A stretch of 64,000 bases of DNA from Vibrio sinaloensis (GTDB lineage: Bacteria > Pseudomonadota > Gammaproteobacteria > Enterobacterales > Vibrionaceae): contig NZ_CP096199.1 of NCBI RefSeq assembly GCF_023195835.1, forward strand, positions 248,001 to 312,000, given 5' to 3'. The position numbers were made by a program, and so were the translations under genes. The stretch's first letter is position 1; each line of letters starts with the position of its first letter. Positions 29,763 through 40,098 of this stretch are shown piece by piece. The notes beneath the pieces are model-generated. The model saw only the letters and a list, made by a program, of their open reading frames with translations. It was not told the origin of the DNA and searched no databases.

Positions 29763-30064
29763 ACAAGATTAAGTCCGTTTAATTGAATCAGAGAAAAGAG
29801 TCTTCTTTGTCCTGTTATATAGATTTTTTTTGCCCCCGGCGATGAAGTGCTTGCAAAAGGCAGGTCGATCTCCCACTTTACACTTGTTAGACAAATGATA
29901 GGCTCGCTAACACGGTGTTTTGATTGATTTTCAAGCCCTTTCGTGCAGGTTTGTGCGCTTTTTGCTCAAACGCAAAAAAAAATGGTTTTTTTTGCATGAA
30001 GGACTTGCATCACAAAAAAATGCTCTTATAATTCGCAGCCCTAAACGACGTAAACGTTGTTGAT
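29763..30064 (+). promoter_or_regulatory. Upstream region and promoter of the tRNA operon
   Basis: No gene is visible here. TTGCAT (30005-30010), a 16-bp spacer and TATAAT (30027-30032) with a GC-rich discriminator (TCGCAGCCC) form a strong stable-RNA promoter. Immediately upstream, an A9 tract and a T8 tract form an inverted repeat bounded by GC (29972-29995), suitable as an UP element or bent DNA. Confidence 0.8.
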
Positions 30065-30140
30065 GCGACACTAGCTCAGTTGGTAGAGCGCAACCTTGCC
30101 AAGGTTGAGGTCACGAGTTCGAACCTCGTGTGTCGCTCCA
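30065..30140 (+). tRNA. tRNA-Gly (anticodon GCC), copy 1
   Basis: A 76-base cloverleaf with acceptor stem GCGACAC/GTGTCGC, T-loop TTCGAAC and an encoded CCA end. The anticodon loop reads CTTGCCAAG, giving GCC. First gene of the array; all five intact glycine copies appear identical. Confidence 0.97.
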
Positions 30141-30175
30141 GTTTGATGGTCTTCATCGTACCTAACGGTGACATT

Positions 30176-30251
30176 GCGACACTAGCTCAGTTGGTAGAGC
30201 GCAACCTTGCCAAGGTTGAGGTCACGAGTTCGAACCTCGTGTGTCGCTCCA
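30176..30251 (+). tRNA. tRNA-Gly (anticodon GCC), copy 2
   Basis: Identical to copy 1 in all arms, with encoded CCA. The 35-base spacer before it contains a short GATG/CATC hairpin that recurs after the other glycine copies. Confidence 0.97.
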
Positions 30252-30293
30252 GTTTGACGGTCTTCATCGTACCTAACGGTGACACAATACGGA

Positions 30294-30370
<77 letters not shown>

Positions 30371-30388
30371 AATTTACAGGTGTTGTGA

Positions 30389-30463
30389 TTCGCTAGCTCG
30401 TCGGGCTCAGCCATTCATAAAACCTAGCGAAGGTCGTTGGTTCAAATCCGGCCCCCGCAACCA
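30389..30463 (+). pseudogene. Decayed initiator tRNA copy with palindromic insert, copy 1
   Basis: The 3' half (T-arm, acceptor strand and CCA) and part of the D/anticodon stem match tRNA-fMet. The acceptor 5' strand and D-arm are missing, and the anticodon loop is replaced by a 19-base insert. TTCGCTAG at 30389-30396 and CTAGCGAA downstream form a perfect 8-bp inverted repeat. This is the best preserved of three such copies; its T-stem can still pair. Confidence 0.8.
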
Positions 30464-30484
30464 AATTTCTCTTCAAGGGAATAT

Positions 30485-30560
30485 GCGACACTAGCTCAGT
30501 TGGTAGAGCGCAACCTTGCCAAGGTTGAGGTCACGAGTTCGAACCTCGTGTGTCGCTCCA
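30485..30560 (+). tRNA. tRNA-Gly (anticodon GCC), copy 3
   Basis: Intact 76-base cloverleaf, identical to copy 1, with CCA encoded. Confidence 0.97.
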
Positions 30561-30595
30561 GTTTATGGTTTTCATCGTACCTAACGGTGAAGAAT

Positions 30596-30686
30596 GCGGC
30601 ACTAGCTCAGTTTATCGAGCACAACCTTGCCAAGGTTGAGGTCACGCCTTTCTGTTTATGAATAGGGAACCTCGTGTGTCGCTCCA
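30596..30686 (+). pseudogene. Broken tRNA-Gly copy
   Basis: A 91-base copy of tRNA-Gly with the T-loop replaced by a longer insert containing GTTTATGAATA, so the T-arm cannot form. The acceptor stem has one change (GCGGCAC) and the D-loop is altered (TTTATCGAGCAC). The anticodon stem and loop are unchanged. It occupies the glycine slot of the second repeat unit. Confidence 0.85.
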
Positions 30687-30728
30687 GTTTGATGGTCTTC
30701 ATCGTACCTAACGATGACACAATACGGA

Positions 30729-30805
<77 letters not shown>

Positions 30806-30823
30806 AATTTACAGGTGTTGTGA

Positions 30824-30898
30824 TTCGCTAGCTCGTCGGGCTCAGCCATTCATAAAACCTAGCGAAGGTCGTTGTTTCAAATCCGGCCCCCGCAAGCA
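30824..30898 (+). pseudogene. Decayed initiator tRNA copy with palindromic insert, copy 2
   Basis: Same architecture as the copy at 30389, including the TTCGCTAG/CTAGCGAA repeat. The T-stem has an added mismatch (GTTGT) and the terminal CCA has become GCA. Confidence 0.8.
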
Positions 30899-30927
30899 AA
30901 TTCAATCAATAGCAATGCTGTTGATAT

Positions 30928-31003
30928 GCGACACTAGCTCAGTTGGTAGAGCGCAACCTTGCCAAGGTTGAGGTCACGAGTTCGAACCTCGTGTGTCGCT
31001 CCA
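30928..31003 (+). tRNA. tRNA-Gly (anticodon GCC), copy 4
   Basis: Intact 76-base cloverleaf, identical to copy 1, with CCA encoded. Confidence 0.97.
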
Positions 31004-31045
31004 GTTTGATGGTCTTCATCGTACCTAACGGTGACATAATACGGA

Positions 31046-31122
<77 letters not shown>

Positions 31123-31140
31123 AATTTACAGGTGTTGTGA

Positions 31141-31214
31141 TTCGCTAGCTCGTCGGGCTCAGCCATTCATTAAACCTAGCGAAGGTCGTTGTTTCAAGTC
31201 CGGCCCCGCAACCA
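31141..31214 (+). pseudogene. Decayed initiator tRNA copy with palindromic insert, copy 3
   Basis: The most degraded of the three: one base changed in the insert, CAAGT instead of CAAAT in the T-loop, and one C lost from the acceptor run. The TTCGCTAG/CTAGCGAA inverted repeat is still perfect. Confidence 0.8.
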
Positions 31215-31243
31215 AATTCAATCAATAGCAATGCTGTTGATAT

Positions 31244-31319
31244 GCGACACTAGCTCAGTTGGTAGAGCGCAACCTTGCCAAGGTTGAGGTCACGAGTTCG
31301 AACCTCGTGTGTCGCTCCA
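31244..31319 (+). tRNA. tRNA-Gly (anticodon GCC), copy 5
   Basis: Last gene of the array. Intact 76-base cloverleaf with encoded CCA. Confidence 0.97.
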
Positions 31320-31408
31320 AATCTCCTTCAGACGATAGACTCTCTGAACCGGTCCTATGACCACCGCTCTTTTGTAATGCTGAGAAGCATCAACCAAAAA
31401 ATTAAAAA

Positions 31409-31436
31409 GTCCTCCTAATAATTAGGTGGGCATTTT
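31409..31436 (+). terminator. Possible terminator of the tRNA operon
   Basis: CCTCCTAA pairs with TTAGGTGG with one T-T mismatch, followed by GCATTTTTA. It is the only hairpin with a T run downstream of the last tRNA. Confidence 0.5.
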
Positions 31437-31531
31437 TATGTCTAAACCCAGTCTCTCAACACGTGATGTGTTCAATCTTATATGATGGCAAGCAAGGCGC
31501 GAGCTAGGGTCTGCCACAACCGTCAACAGAC

Positions 31532-31815
31532 TTATCCACAGAATGCTGTATGTGGATAACTTGGTGGGTAAGCTGAAATTTCTCTCTGTATAACACGGGA
31601 CTAAAACGATCTTTGACGTAATCGCTGAGTTTCTGAGAGTAAGGTTTGTTGCCTAAGTTGTTGTTTTATATTGGTTTTGCTTTGATTTCCTTGTCGGGGA
31701 AAAGTCAAGCCATCGATCATTAAGTTGCTGTTTTTTGATCCTAGTCATTTATTAGTGATGTGGTTAACTTTTTCTTCTGCAACCAATTTGCCCAAGTGGT
31801 CTACTTTTTTCCACA
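31532..31815. promoter_or_regulatory. Cluster of DnaA boxes (datA-like candidate)
   Basis: The 547-bp gene-free stretch 31320-31866 contains two perfect TTATCCACA boxes in inverted orientation (31532-31540 plus, 31551-31559 minus), ten bases apart. A relaxed match TTTTCCACA lies at 31807-31815. Two minus-strand boxes with one mismatch lie at 31585-31593 (TTATACAGA) and 31759-31767 (TTAACCACA). The place between tRNA-Gly genes and queG is where E. coli keeps datA, which stimulates DnaA-ATP hydrolysis. I found no exact IHF consensus. Confidence 0.6.
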
Positions 31816-31866
31816 TTCTGATTTTTGGAGCTAAATCAAGTTCTGCTAACGCAAACTCGGCAAGTA

Positions 31867-32979
31867 TTATGCATCTCTTGGCAGTCCTTTCTGCACGATT
31901 CGGATCAGTCGCTCAGTTTGAGTTGAGGTATGAGGTATCTGCTGCTGTTGCTCTGCCAATGCCCAAACAATATGCTGGTCAAGCATCTCATTGAGCCCCA
32001 AACGATCGGTTAGCGCTTGAACAATGCGTGGTGAGTAAGGCGCATTCCCCATCGCAATAGCAAGGTTTCTCAGCCACTGAATGTGGCCAATTCGACGAAT
32101 TGCTGAACCCTGCATATTGTGCAGGAAGGTGGCTTCATCCCACTCAAACAGCTCGACCAGATCAGCATTGCCTAATGTCTCTCGACGATGAAAGTCTGGT
32201 TGCTGAGTAACCGCAGCGAAACGATTCCAAGGGCATACTAACTGACAATCATCACAGCCATAAATGCGATTGCCCATGGCTCGACGAAATTCCTCAGGGA
32301 TGACGCCATCATATTCAATCGTCAAGTATGAGATGCATCGTCTTGCGTCTACGACGCCGTCTGCAACAATCGCATTGGTGGGGCAGGAGGTGATACAGGC
32401 TTTGCACTTTCCACACTCGTTGGAGCTGGGTTCATCGACCGGAAGAGGTATATCTACCAATAGCTCACCAAGGAAAAACCATGATCCGGCGTCTTTATCG
32501 AGTATCAATGAATGCTTTCCAGACCAGCCGAGTCCCGCTTTTTCAGCCAAAGGTCTCTCTAGTATCGGCGCAGAGTCTACGAATGGGCGATAGCCAAGCT
32601 GTGACACTTCTTGTTCAATTTTTTGCCCTAACTTTTTGAGCTGATTACGCACTAACTTGTGATAGTCACGCCCTAAGGCATAGCGACTGATATAGGCTTG
32701 GGTAGGATCGGCGAGATTCGAGGCAAATTGGGCTTGCGGTGGCAGGTAGTCCATACGCACACTGATCACCCGCACTGTGCCGGGCAACAACTCAGCGGGG
32801 CGCGCGCGCATCATGCCATGACGCGCCATCCAATCCATTTCGCCATGAAAACCATCATCGAGCCATTTTTGTAGCTGCGCTTCATGTTCGGATAGGTCGA
32901 TATCGCAAATCCCTACTTTCTGAAAGCCGAGTTCTTGACCCCAAATTTTGATCTTGTCGGCAAGCTGTTGGTAGTTCAT
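31867..32979 (-). CDS. queG: Epoxyqueuosine reductase
   Basis: QueG, 370 residues, is a cobalamin-dependent iron-sulfur enzyme that reduces epoxyqueuosine to queuosine in tRNA. The two [4Fe-4S] motifs are visible: CGKCKACITSCP near residue 190 and CDDCQLVCPWN near 240. A C-terminal HEAT-like region follows (HIQWLRNLAIAMGN). The GLGWSGKHSLILDKDAGSW block binds the cofactor region. It is divergent from tsaE. Unlike the E. coli arrangement that I recall, no nnr gene lies between queG and tsaE. Confidence 0.96.
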   Translation of the reverse strand: MNYQQLADKIKIWGQELGFQKVGICDIDLSEHEAQLQKWLDDGFHGEMDWMARHGMMRARPAELLPGTVRVISVRMDYLPPQAQFASNLADPTQAYISRYALGRDYHKLVRNQLKKLGQKIEQEVSQLGYRPFVDSAPILERPLAEKAGLGWSGKHSLILDKDAGSWFFLGELLVDIPLPVDEPSSNECGKCKACITSCPTNAIVADGVVDARRCISYLTIEYDGVIPEEFRRAMGNRIYGCDDCQLVCPWNRFAAVTQQPDFHRRETLGNADLVELFEWDEATFLHNMQGSAIRRIGHIQWLRNLAIAMGNAPYSPRIVQALTDRLGLNEMLDQHIVWALAEQQQQIPHTSTQTERLIRIVQKGLPRDA

Positions 32980-33177
32980 GCGATATGCTCCTGATTAAGG
33001 GGGCGGGATCTTAACGGATCTTATACCTAGGATCTAGCCAGTTAAAACCGGAAAATCTCCTCAAATTGATCATTTTTCCTTTTACTTACACAAGATCGCT
33101 TGTCTCTCAATTCCAACCCAGTTTACTATTCCAGTTCTTTTGATTTTTATATAATCACAGCCTAGAGATCGATCTTC

Positions 33178-33642
33178 ATGACCACCAAACAATTTGCCCT
33201 TAAAGATGAACAAGCCACGATTCAACTCGGAACCGCTTTAGCGCAATTGTGTTCGCAGCAGACCACCATCTATCTGCATGGCGATCTAGGGGCAGGAAAA
33301 ACCACGTTCAGCCGAGGTTTTATTCGCGCGTTGGGTCATTCAGGCAACGTCAAAAGCCCTACGTATACCTTAGTCGAACCCTATCAACTGGCGGACTGGC
33401 AAGTTTATCACTTCGATCTCTATCGCTTGGCAGACCCAGAAGAGCTTGAATTTATGGGTATCCGTGACTACTTCACCGCAGATGCTATCTGTTTGGTTGA
33501 GTGGCCAGAAAAGGGCCAAGGGTTGCTGCCAGAGGCAGACCTTGATATTGAGCTTCGTTACCAAGGTGAAGAACGTGTTGTTGAGCTCAAGGCAAACAGT
33601 CAATATGGATGTCAGTTATTGGAACCGTTGGAGTTATGTTGA
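33178..33642 (+). CDS. tsaE: tRNA threonylcarbamoyladenosine biosynthesis ATPase TsaE
   Basis: TsaE, 154 residues, is the small ATPase that works with TsaB and TsaD to make t6A37 in ANN-decoding tRNAs. The P-loop [13 protein letters not shown] (about residues 35-47), the [10 protein letters not shown] segment and the YHFDLYRL motif (about 79-86) are diagnostic. The ATG has no strong ribosome binding site. A TATAAT lies at 33150-33155 upstream. Its last bases overlap the start of amiB, so translation is coupled. Confidence 0.95.
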   Translation: MTTKQFALKDEQATIQLGTALAQLCSQQTTIYLHGDLGAGKTTFSRGFIRALGHSGNVKSPTYTLVEPYQLADWQVYHFDLYRLADPEELEFMGIRDYFTADAICLVEWPEKGQGLLPEADLDIELRYQGEERVVELKANSQYGCQLLEPLELC

Positions 33643-35363
33643 AGCTTACTGTACTAAGGGCTGTTTTCTTTCCATTGTTTCTCGCCCTAAGCTTGTTTCC
33701 GAGTTTGGTGTTGGCCAATGCCCTTGAGGGAATTCGTGTTTGGCCGTCGCCTGATGAAACTCGCGTCGTCATTGATCTCAAATCTGAGGCCAACTACAGC
33801 TATTTCTCGCTCTCTAGTCCTGAGCGATTGGTGGTGGATTTAAAGCAGACCTCGCTCAATACCCGCTTACCCCTGAATATTTCCGATAGCCCGGTTCTGA
33901 AAAAAATTCGCAAAAGCTCTCCGCCAGAGAAAAGTACCTATCGCTTGGTATTTGAGCTTAAGCGCAAGTCCAATGCTCAACTGTTTAAACTGGCCCCGAC
34001 TCCCGGTGGCCAATATGGTCACCGCTTAGTTATTGATTTAGCACACGATAATAACGCGAGTCAGTCAAGCTCTGAGACATCGAGCAGTACCAAACCCGCT
34101 ACGGTCAGCCGCGATGCTTCGCAGCTATTGGGCACGGCCGATATCGTAGTGGCGATTGATGCAGGACATGGCGGTGAAGACCCAGGCTCAATTGGTCCGA
34201 CGCGTAAATACGAAAAGCATGCCACTCTGGCTGTATCGAAAAAAATTGCCGATCAAATCAATGCGGTACCGGGAATGAAAGCGGTACTGACAAGGCGCGG
34301 CGATTATTATGTCAATCTCAACAAACGTTCGGAAATCGCTCGTAAAAATAAAGCGCATTTGCTCGTTTCTGTGCATGCCGATGCGTTTCATTCGCCCAAA
34401 CCCCGCGGTGGGTCTGTGTTTGTGCTCAACACTCGGCGAGCTAACTCTGAAATTGCCCGCTGGGTAGAGAATCACGAGGAGCAATCGCAGCTTCTTGGCG
34501 GTGCGGGTGAAGTGTTGGCGAAAAACAACAGCGATCGCAATATCAGTCAAACCTTACTCGATTTGCAGTTTAGCCACTCACAAAAAGAGGGCTACAAAGT
34601 CGCGACTAACATTTTGCGTGAAATGGGGCGCGCTGGTATCCACCTCCATAAAAAAGAACCAGTAAACGCCAGTTTGGCGGTACTGAAGTCACCTGATATT
34701 CCTTCTGTTTTGGTCGAAACCGGATTTATTTCTAATCCGAGTGAAGAGCGTCTGCTGTTCCAGCGTAGTCACCAAGACAAGCTCGCACGCTCGTTGACCA
34801 AGGCGATTGTTCAATATTTCGAAGACAACCCACCAGAAGGCACTCTGTTCGCTAATCGTGGTAAGAGCATAAAGCATAAGGTCGCACGCGGTGAGTCGCT
34901 GTCTGTGATCGCGAGTAAGTACGGAACAAGTACCCAAGCATTAATGCAGGCCAATAAGCTCAAAAGCAGCAGCTTGGCGATTGGACAGATCTTGACTATT
35001 CCAGGTGCCAGCAATCCGATCAAGGTACCTGAAATCAGCAATCCTGTAGAGACGAAAACCTTAACCCATGTCGTTCAACGTGGTGAGTACTTAGGTAAGA
35101 TTGCCAGCAAATACAAAGTGTCGGTGGCCGCGATCAAACGCGAGAACAATTTGAAGTCCGATACATTGAAATTGGGGCAAAAGCTTAAGATCACCGTGAG
35201 CTTGAAAGATCAGCCGCTGCGCAAGCACAAAGTACAGCGCGGTGAGTTTCTTGGCAAAATTGCGTCTAAGTATGGGGTCAGCGTTGATGGCATTCGCAAA
35301 GCCAATAAACTGCGTTCGGATCAACTGGCGGTTGGCCAAGTGTTGATCATTCCACACAACTAA
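33636..35363 (+). CDS. amiB: N-acetylmuramoyl-L-alanine amidase AmiB
   Basis: About 575 residues. A signal peptide (about 1-28) precedes an AMIN domain (about 30-140) that targets septal peptidoglycan. The Amidase_3 zinc domain follows ([11 protein letters not shown] with the first histidine, the SVHADAF histidine and the [11 protein letters not shown] glutamate). Three C-terminal LysM repeats each show RGE.L..IASKY. The enzyme cleaves septal murein for daughter-cell separation and needs activation by EnvC, present at 18513-19670. The ATG overlaps the tsaE stop; a TTG one codon later has better spacing from GGAG. Confidence 0.95.
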   Translation: MLKLTVLRAVFFPLFLALSLFPSLVLANALEGIRVWPSPDETRVVIDLKSEANYSYFSLSSPERLVVDLKQTSLNTRLPLNISDSPVLKKIRKSSPPEKSTYRLVFELKRKSNAQLFKLAPTPGGQYGHRLVIDLAHDNNASQSSSETSSSTKPATVSRDASQLLGTADIVVAIDAGHGGEDPGSIGPTRKYEKHATLAVSKKIADQINAVPGMKAVLTRRGDYYVNLNKRSEIARKNKAHLLVSVHADAFHSPKPRGGSVFVLNTRRANSEIARWVENHEEQSQLLGGAGEVLAKNNSDRNISQTLLDLQFSHSQKEGYKVATNILREMGRAGIHLHKKEPVNASLAVLKSPDIPSVLVETGFISNPSEERLLFQRSHQDKLARSLTKAIVQYFEDNPPEGTLFANRGKSIKHKVARGESLSVIASKYGTSTQALMQANKLKSSSLAIGQILTIPGASNPIKVPEISNPVETKTLTHVVQRGEYLGKIASKYKVSVAAIKRENNLKSDTLKLGQKLKITVSLKDQPLRKHKVQRGEFLGKIASKYGVSVDGIRKANKLRSDQLAVGQVLIIPHN

Positions 35364-35379
35364 TTCTGGAGTGAACCCG

Positions 35380-37323
35380 ATGACGATCAAGATCCTTCCT
35401 GCCCGCCTTGCCAACCAAATAGCAGCGGGTGAAGTGGTCGAACGGCCGGCTTCTGTGGTAAAGGAGTTGGTAGAAAACAGCTTAGACTCTGGCGCGACTC
35501 GTATTGATATCGATATTGAAAAAGGCGGCGCTAAGCTGATCCGAGTGCGTGATAACGGCAAAGGGATTGTCAAAGACGAGCTCGGACTAGCGTTGAGTCG
35601 ACATGCGACGTCGAAGATTCACACTTTAGATGATCTAGAAGCCATCATGAGTTTAGGCTTTCGCGGCGAGGCGTTAGCCAGTATCAGTTCCGTATCTCGA
35701 CTTACCATGACCTCACGCCCGGCGACGCAAGAGCAAGCATGGTCGGCATACAGCGAAGGACGAGAGATGCAGGTTCAACTTCAACCTGCCGCCCACCCAA
35801 TTGGTACCACAGTCGAGGTGTTGGATCTTTTTTTCAACACCCCAGCGCGCCGTAAGTTTCTGCGAACTGAGAAAACCGAGTTTACCCATATCGATGAGCT
35901 GTTAAAGCGCATCGCATTGAGCCGTTTTGATGTCACGATCAACTTAAAGCACAACGGAAAGCTGGTTAAGCAGTATCGAGCGGCAAAAACCGAATCTCAG
36001 GCTGAAAAACGTATTGCAGCCGTATGTGGTAGTGCATTCGTACGTCATATGCTCAAAATAGAGTTAGAGCATCAAGGCTTGAAGTTGCATGGCTGGATCA
36101 CGACGCCAGAAGGCGCGCGTCAGCAAAGCGACTTGCAATACTGCTACGTTAACGGACGTATGATGCGCGATAAGTTGATCAACCACGCGATTCGCCAGAG
36201 CTACGAAAACAGTTTACGCCCAGACCAGTTTGCTACTTATGTGCTGTTCATTGAGCTTGATCCTCATCAGGTTGATGTGAATGTCCATCCTGCCAAACAC
36301 GAGGTGCGCTTTCATCAAGCGCGTTTGGTGCATGATTTTATCTATCAGGCGTTAAGCGACGCCTTGGCGCAAAGTGAGCACATCAGCCAAACTCAGCAAA
36401 CCGCTTCGGCGTTCCATACTGAAACTAAGCCTGCTCACCTTGAGCACGAGGAGGCGAAAGAGCCTGAGCCGTCTAAGTTTGCTCAAGAACAAGACGCGAT
36501 GGACTCTGTGCCTGCTTACCCCGGGCGAAATGACTACCAAGCCAGCCAAGAGCAAGTGCGAGAAAGCAAGCCACGCCATGAATGGCAGCAATCACGTCCT
36601 GAGCCTCGCAGTAAGCAGAGTGAGGGTTATGGTGAACCTGCGCCGCGTAAGCAGGAGGTGCTAGCCTATCAAGCCCTGCTTTCCACACCTGATATCGATA
36701 CCGCTGAGAATGCGCCTAAGCCAGAAATACACACAGAGTCTTACCTCAATCAACAGGTCGAAGTACTGGGCAAAGCGATCGCTGTAGTGCAGGGGCGCTA
36801 TCTAGTGATGGGCGACAAAACCGGAGTGCGTTTGGTCAGTTTGGCACGTGCAGAATGGTTGAGAGTCAACGGACAGTTGTCGCTGAGCCAAGAGGCGTTA
36901 ACCAGTCAGCCTTTGCTTGTGCCTTTAGCACTGAAACTAGACAGTGCGCAGCTCGAAGCGGCAGAGCAGGCGACACAGGTATTGCACCAACTGGGTATTG
37001 AACTCAAAGTACGCAACCGCGCCTCGTTGATGGTGATGGGGGTCCCACAGCCTCTCAGACAACAAAACCTGCAACAACTGTTGCCAGATCTGTTATCTTA
37101 CGTCGCTTCGCGCTCGGAGCCGGCGTCTTCATTGAGTCGTGCACAGCTAGCAAACTGGCTAAGTGATTGTATTACTCAAGTGAAAAGCGACTACACTATG
37201 TCGGAAGCGATACAAATCGTTTCTGATATTGAGCACTTGTGGCAAGGCCAATTACCTCTGAGCGACACTCAACTTGTTAGGCCGATTGATTTTTCTGCAA
37301 CCATTGCAGCTTTAGAGTTATGA
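35380..37323 (+). CDS. mutL: DNA mismatch repair protein MutL
   Basis: MutL, 647 residues, links MutS mismatch recognition to MutH and UvrD. The GHKL ATPase motifs are visible: [12 protein letters not shown] near residue 31, RDNGKGI, and [15 protein letters not shown] near 94. A long, low-complexity Q/E/P-rich linker spans about residues 340-450. The C-terminal dimerisation domain lacks the DQHAxxER endonuclease motif, as expected where MutH exists. The ATG at 35380 is chosen because GGAG lies eight bases upstream; a GTG at 35371 is the alternative. Confidence 0.96.
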   Translation: MTIKILPARLANQIAAGEVVERPASVVKELVENSLDSGATRIDIDIEKGGAKLIRVRDNGKGIVKDELGLALSRHATSKIHTLDDLEAIMSLGFRGEALASISSVSRLTMTSRPATQEQAWSAYSEGREMQVQLQPAAHPIGTTVEVLDLFFNTPARRKFLRTEKTEFTHIDELLKRIALSRFDVTINLKHNGKLVKQYRAAKTESQAEKRIAAVCGSAFVRHMLKIELEHQGLKLHGWITTPEGARQQSDLQYCYVNGRMMRDKLINHAIRQSYENSLRPDQFATYVLFIELDPHQVDVNVHPAKHEVRFHQARLVHDFIYQALSDALAQSEHISQTQQTASAFHTETKPAHLEHEEAKEPEPSKFAQEQDAMDSVPAYPGRNDYQASQEQVRESKPRHEWQQSRPEPRSKQSEGYGEPAPRKQEVLAYQALLSTPDIDTAENAPKPEIHTESYLNQQVEVLGKAIAVVQGRYLVMGDKTGVRLVSLARAEWLRVNGQLSLSQEALTSQPLLVPLALKLDSAQLEAAEQATQVLHQLGIELKVRNRASLMVMGVPQPLRQQNLQQLLPDLLSYVASRSEPASSLSRAQLANWLSDCITQVKSDYTMSEAIQIVSDIEHLWQGQLPLSDTQLVRPIDFSATIAALEL

Positions 37324-38270
37324 ATAACGAACAACTACCCTTGGCGCTGTTTTTGATGGGGCCCACCGCATCGGGAAAGACAGAGTTAGCTATCCGTCTG
37401 CGTAAAAAATTTCCGGTTGAGATCATCTCGGTAGACTCTGCACTTATCTACAAAGGGATGGATATTGGTACCGCTAAGCCTGACGCCAATGAGCAAGCTC
37501 AAGCACCGCATCGATTGATTGATATTTTAGACCCGAGTGAGGCCTACTCTGCGGCCGATTTTCGACGTGATGCGCTGCGTGAAATGGAGCAAATCGTCGC
37601 TCAAGGAAAAATCCCCTTGCTTGTCGGCGGGACCATGCTTTACTACAAGGCCCTACTTGAAGGTTTATCGCCACTTCCTGCGGCCAACCCCGAAATTCGT
37701 CAGCAAATTGAACAAGAAGCATTGACGAGTGGATGGGATAAGTTGCACGATCAACTCAAGCAGATTGATCCTGTCTCAGCAGAGCGAATTCATCCTAATG
37801 ATCCACAAAGATTGTCTCGGGCATTGGAAGTTTATCGAATTTCGGGTAAAACTCTTACTGAGTTGACTCAAACGAAAGGCGAAAGCCTACCGTTTCGAGT
37901 CAAACAATTTGCAATAGCTCCCAAGGAAAGGGCAGAGCTCCATCGTCGTATTGAGCTGCGTTACGAAAAAATGATTGAAGCGGGATTTGAGCAAGAAATG
38001 CGTACCTTGTACGCACGCAAAGATCTTCATCCCGATCTTCCATCGATTCGTTGCGTTGGCTACAGGCAGATGTGGGACTATTTGGATGGGAACTGCACGC
38101 TAGATGAAGCGATTTTTAAAGGCATATGTGCAACCCGCCAATTGGCCAAGCGACAAATTACCTGGTTACGCAGCTGGGATAATTTAACTTGGTTAGATAG
38201 CGAAAACATTGAACAAGCACTAGAAACTGTCTCAAATGCCATAGCATCGGAAGGTTTTAGCTGTGTATAA
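37320..38270 (+). CDS. miaA: tRNA dimethylallyltransferase
   Basis: MiaA, 316 residues, transfers dimethylallyl to A37 of tRNAs that read UNN codons. The P-loop [10 protein letters not shown] (about residues 14-23), the [18 protein letters not shown] block and the zinc-free C-terminal [17 protein letters not shown] segment are present. Its ATG overlaps the mutL stop by four bases. A TATAAT sequence at 38267-38272, across its stop, may belong to an hfq promoter, but no good -35 is visible. Confidence 0.96.
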   Translation: MNNEQLPLALFLMGPTASGKTELAIRLRKKFPVEIISVDSALIYKGMDIGTAKPDANEQAQAPHRLIDILDPSEAYSAADFRRDALREMEQIVAQGKIPLLVGGTMLYYKALLEGLSPLPAANPEIRQQIEQEALTSGWDKLHDQLKQIDPVSAERIHPNDPQRLSRALEVYRISGKTLTELTQTKGESLPFRVKQFAIAPKERAELHRRIELRYEKMIEAGFEQEMRTLYARKDLHPDLPSIRCVGYRQMWDYLDGNCTLDEAIFKGICATRQLAKRQITWLRSWDNLTWLDSENIEQALETVSNAIASEGFSCV

Positions 38271-38422
38271 TGTGATCGCTTTTGCGTGAATCCATCCTGT
38301 AAAGGATCTGTTACTTGATATTTCGGTGCTTTACCGTCATAACAGGTAACGACAGGGTGTTATTTTATTCGTTTAGCTCAGAGCAAAGGCCGCATTTTTT
38401 CGTGCAGCGCACCACTAGCTAA

Positions 38423-38722
<300 letters not shown>

Positions 38723-38763
38723 TCAGTCTGAAACCTCAAGAAAAATATTAAGGAGTTGATTGC

Positions 38764-40053
38764 TTGTTTGACCGTTACGAAGCCGGTGAGCGAGCCGTAC
38801 TTGTTCATATCAACTTCACGCAAGAAGGGGAGTGGGAAGATCTCAGCGAGTTTGAAATGCTGGTCTCTTCAGCAGGTGTTACTGCGTTACAGGTTGTAAC
38901 TGGTAGCCGCCAAGCACCACACCCCAAATACTATGTCGGAGAGGGTAAGGCTCAAGAAATTGCCCAAGCGGTGCAGTTAACGGACGCCGATATTGTGATT
39001 TTTAATCACGCCCTCTCTCCTGCCCAAGAACGTAACCTCGAAAAGCTGTGTCAGTGCCGAGTATTAGATCGTACTGGTTTGATCCTCGATATTTTCGCTC
39101 AGCGAGCCCGCACTCATGAAGGTAAACTGCAAGTTGAGCTTGCTCAACTACGCCATATCTCTACCCGACTGATCCGTGGTTGGACCCACCTAGAAAGACA
39201 AAAGGGTGGTATTGGTTTACGTGGTCCAGGTGAAACTCAGTTAGAGACTGACCGACGTTTATTGCGTGATCGAATTAAAGCCATACTTCGCCGCCTAGAG
39301 AAAGTCGCTAAGCAGCGTGAACAAGGTCGCCGAGCTAGACATCGAGCGGAGATCCCAACCGTCTCCTTGGTTGGTTACACCAACGCAGGGAAATCTACCC
39401 TGTTTAACCGTATTACTCAAGCCGGCGTTTACGCCGCGGATCAATTATTTGCTACTTTGGACCCGACCCTACGTAAGATAGAGTTAGCGGATGTCGGTCC
39501 GGCAATATTGGCGGACACAGTGGGCTTTATACGCCACTTACCCCATGATCTGGTTGCTGCGTTTAAAGCGACGCTACAAGAAACGCAAGAAGCTGACATT
39601 TTGTTACATGTTGTCGATGCCAGTGACGAGCGTTTTCGTGAGAATATCCGAGCTGTTGATGAAGTTCTTGAAGAGATCGATGCCCATGAGGTGCCGTATC
39701 TCCTCATAATGAACAAAATTGACAACCTAGAAGGGCAAACACCACGTATTGAGCGCGATGAGGAAGGTGTACCTCGACGCGTTTGGGTGTCTGCGATGGA
39801 AGGTTTAGGTATGGACCTGCTGTTTGATGCGCTGACAGAGCGTCTCGCTAGCCAGATGGTTCAATACCAATTGCGAATTCCGCCACAACATCAAGGTCGG
39901 ATTCGTAGTACATTCTTCCAAATGAAATGTATTCAACGTGAAGAATATGACCAAGACGGTAACCTGTTGATCGAAGTTCGAATGCAGCAGGTAGATTGGT
40001 CTAGACTTGAAAAAAGAGAAGGGGCAGTTTTACGTGACTTTATAGTTACTTAA
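38764..40053 (+). CDS. hflX: Ribosome-rescue GTPase HflX
   Basis: HflX, 429 residues, is a GTPase that splits stalled ribosomes, notably under heat stress. The N-terminal HflX domain ends with the glycine-rich segment GGIGLRGPGETQLETDRR. The G domain follows with GYTNAGKSTL (G1), ADTVGFIRHLP (G3) and NKID (G4). The start codon is TTG at 38764, eight bases after AAGGAG, giving the N-terminus MFDRYEAGERA. It lies between hfq and hflK, the standard order. Confidence 0.97.
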   Translation: MFDRYEAGERAVLVHINFTQEGEWEDLSEFEMLVSSAGVTALQVVTGSRQAPHPKYYVGEGKAQEIAQAVQLTDADIVIFNHALSPAQERNLEKLCQCRVLDRTGLILDIFAQRARTHEGKLQVELAQLRHISTRLIRGWTHLERQKGGIGLRGPGETQLETDRRLLRDRIKAILRRLEKVAKQREQGRRARHRAEIPTVSLVGYTNAGKSTLFNRITQAGVYAADQLFATLDPTLRKIELADVGPAILADTVGFIRHLPHDLVAAFKATLQETQEADILLHVVDASDERFRENIRAVDEVLEEIDAHEVPYLLIMNKIDNLEGQTPRIERDEEGVPRRVWVSAMEGLGMDLLFDALTERLASQMVQYQLRIPPQHQGRIRSTFFQMKCIQREEYDQDGNLLIEVRMQQVDWSRLEKREGAVLRDFIVT

Positions 40054-40098
40054 ATGACTGCTACAGTATAACGTCATATCAAATGATGGAGCTTTCTA

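Noticed and set aside
31532..31815. Chromosomal replication origin
   Set aside because: The usual origin neighbours (mnmG, mioC, dnaA, rctB) are absent and there is no AT-rich 13-mer series; a datA-like site fits the context better.
31725..31994. 89-residue plus-strand ORF
   Set aside because: It runs antisense into queG and has no family similarity or good ribosome binding site.
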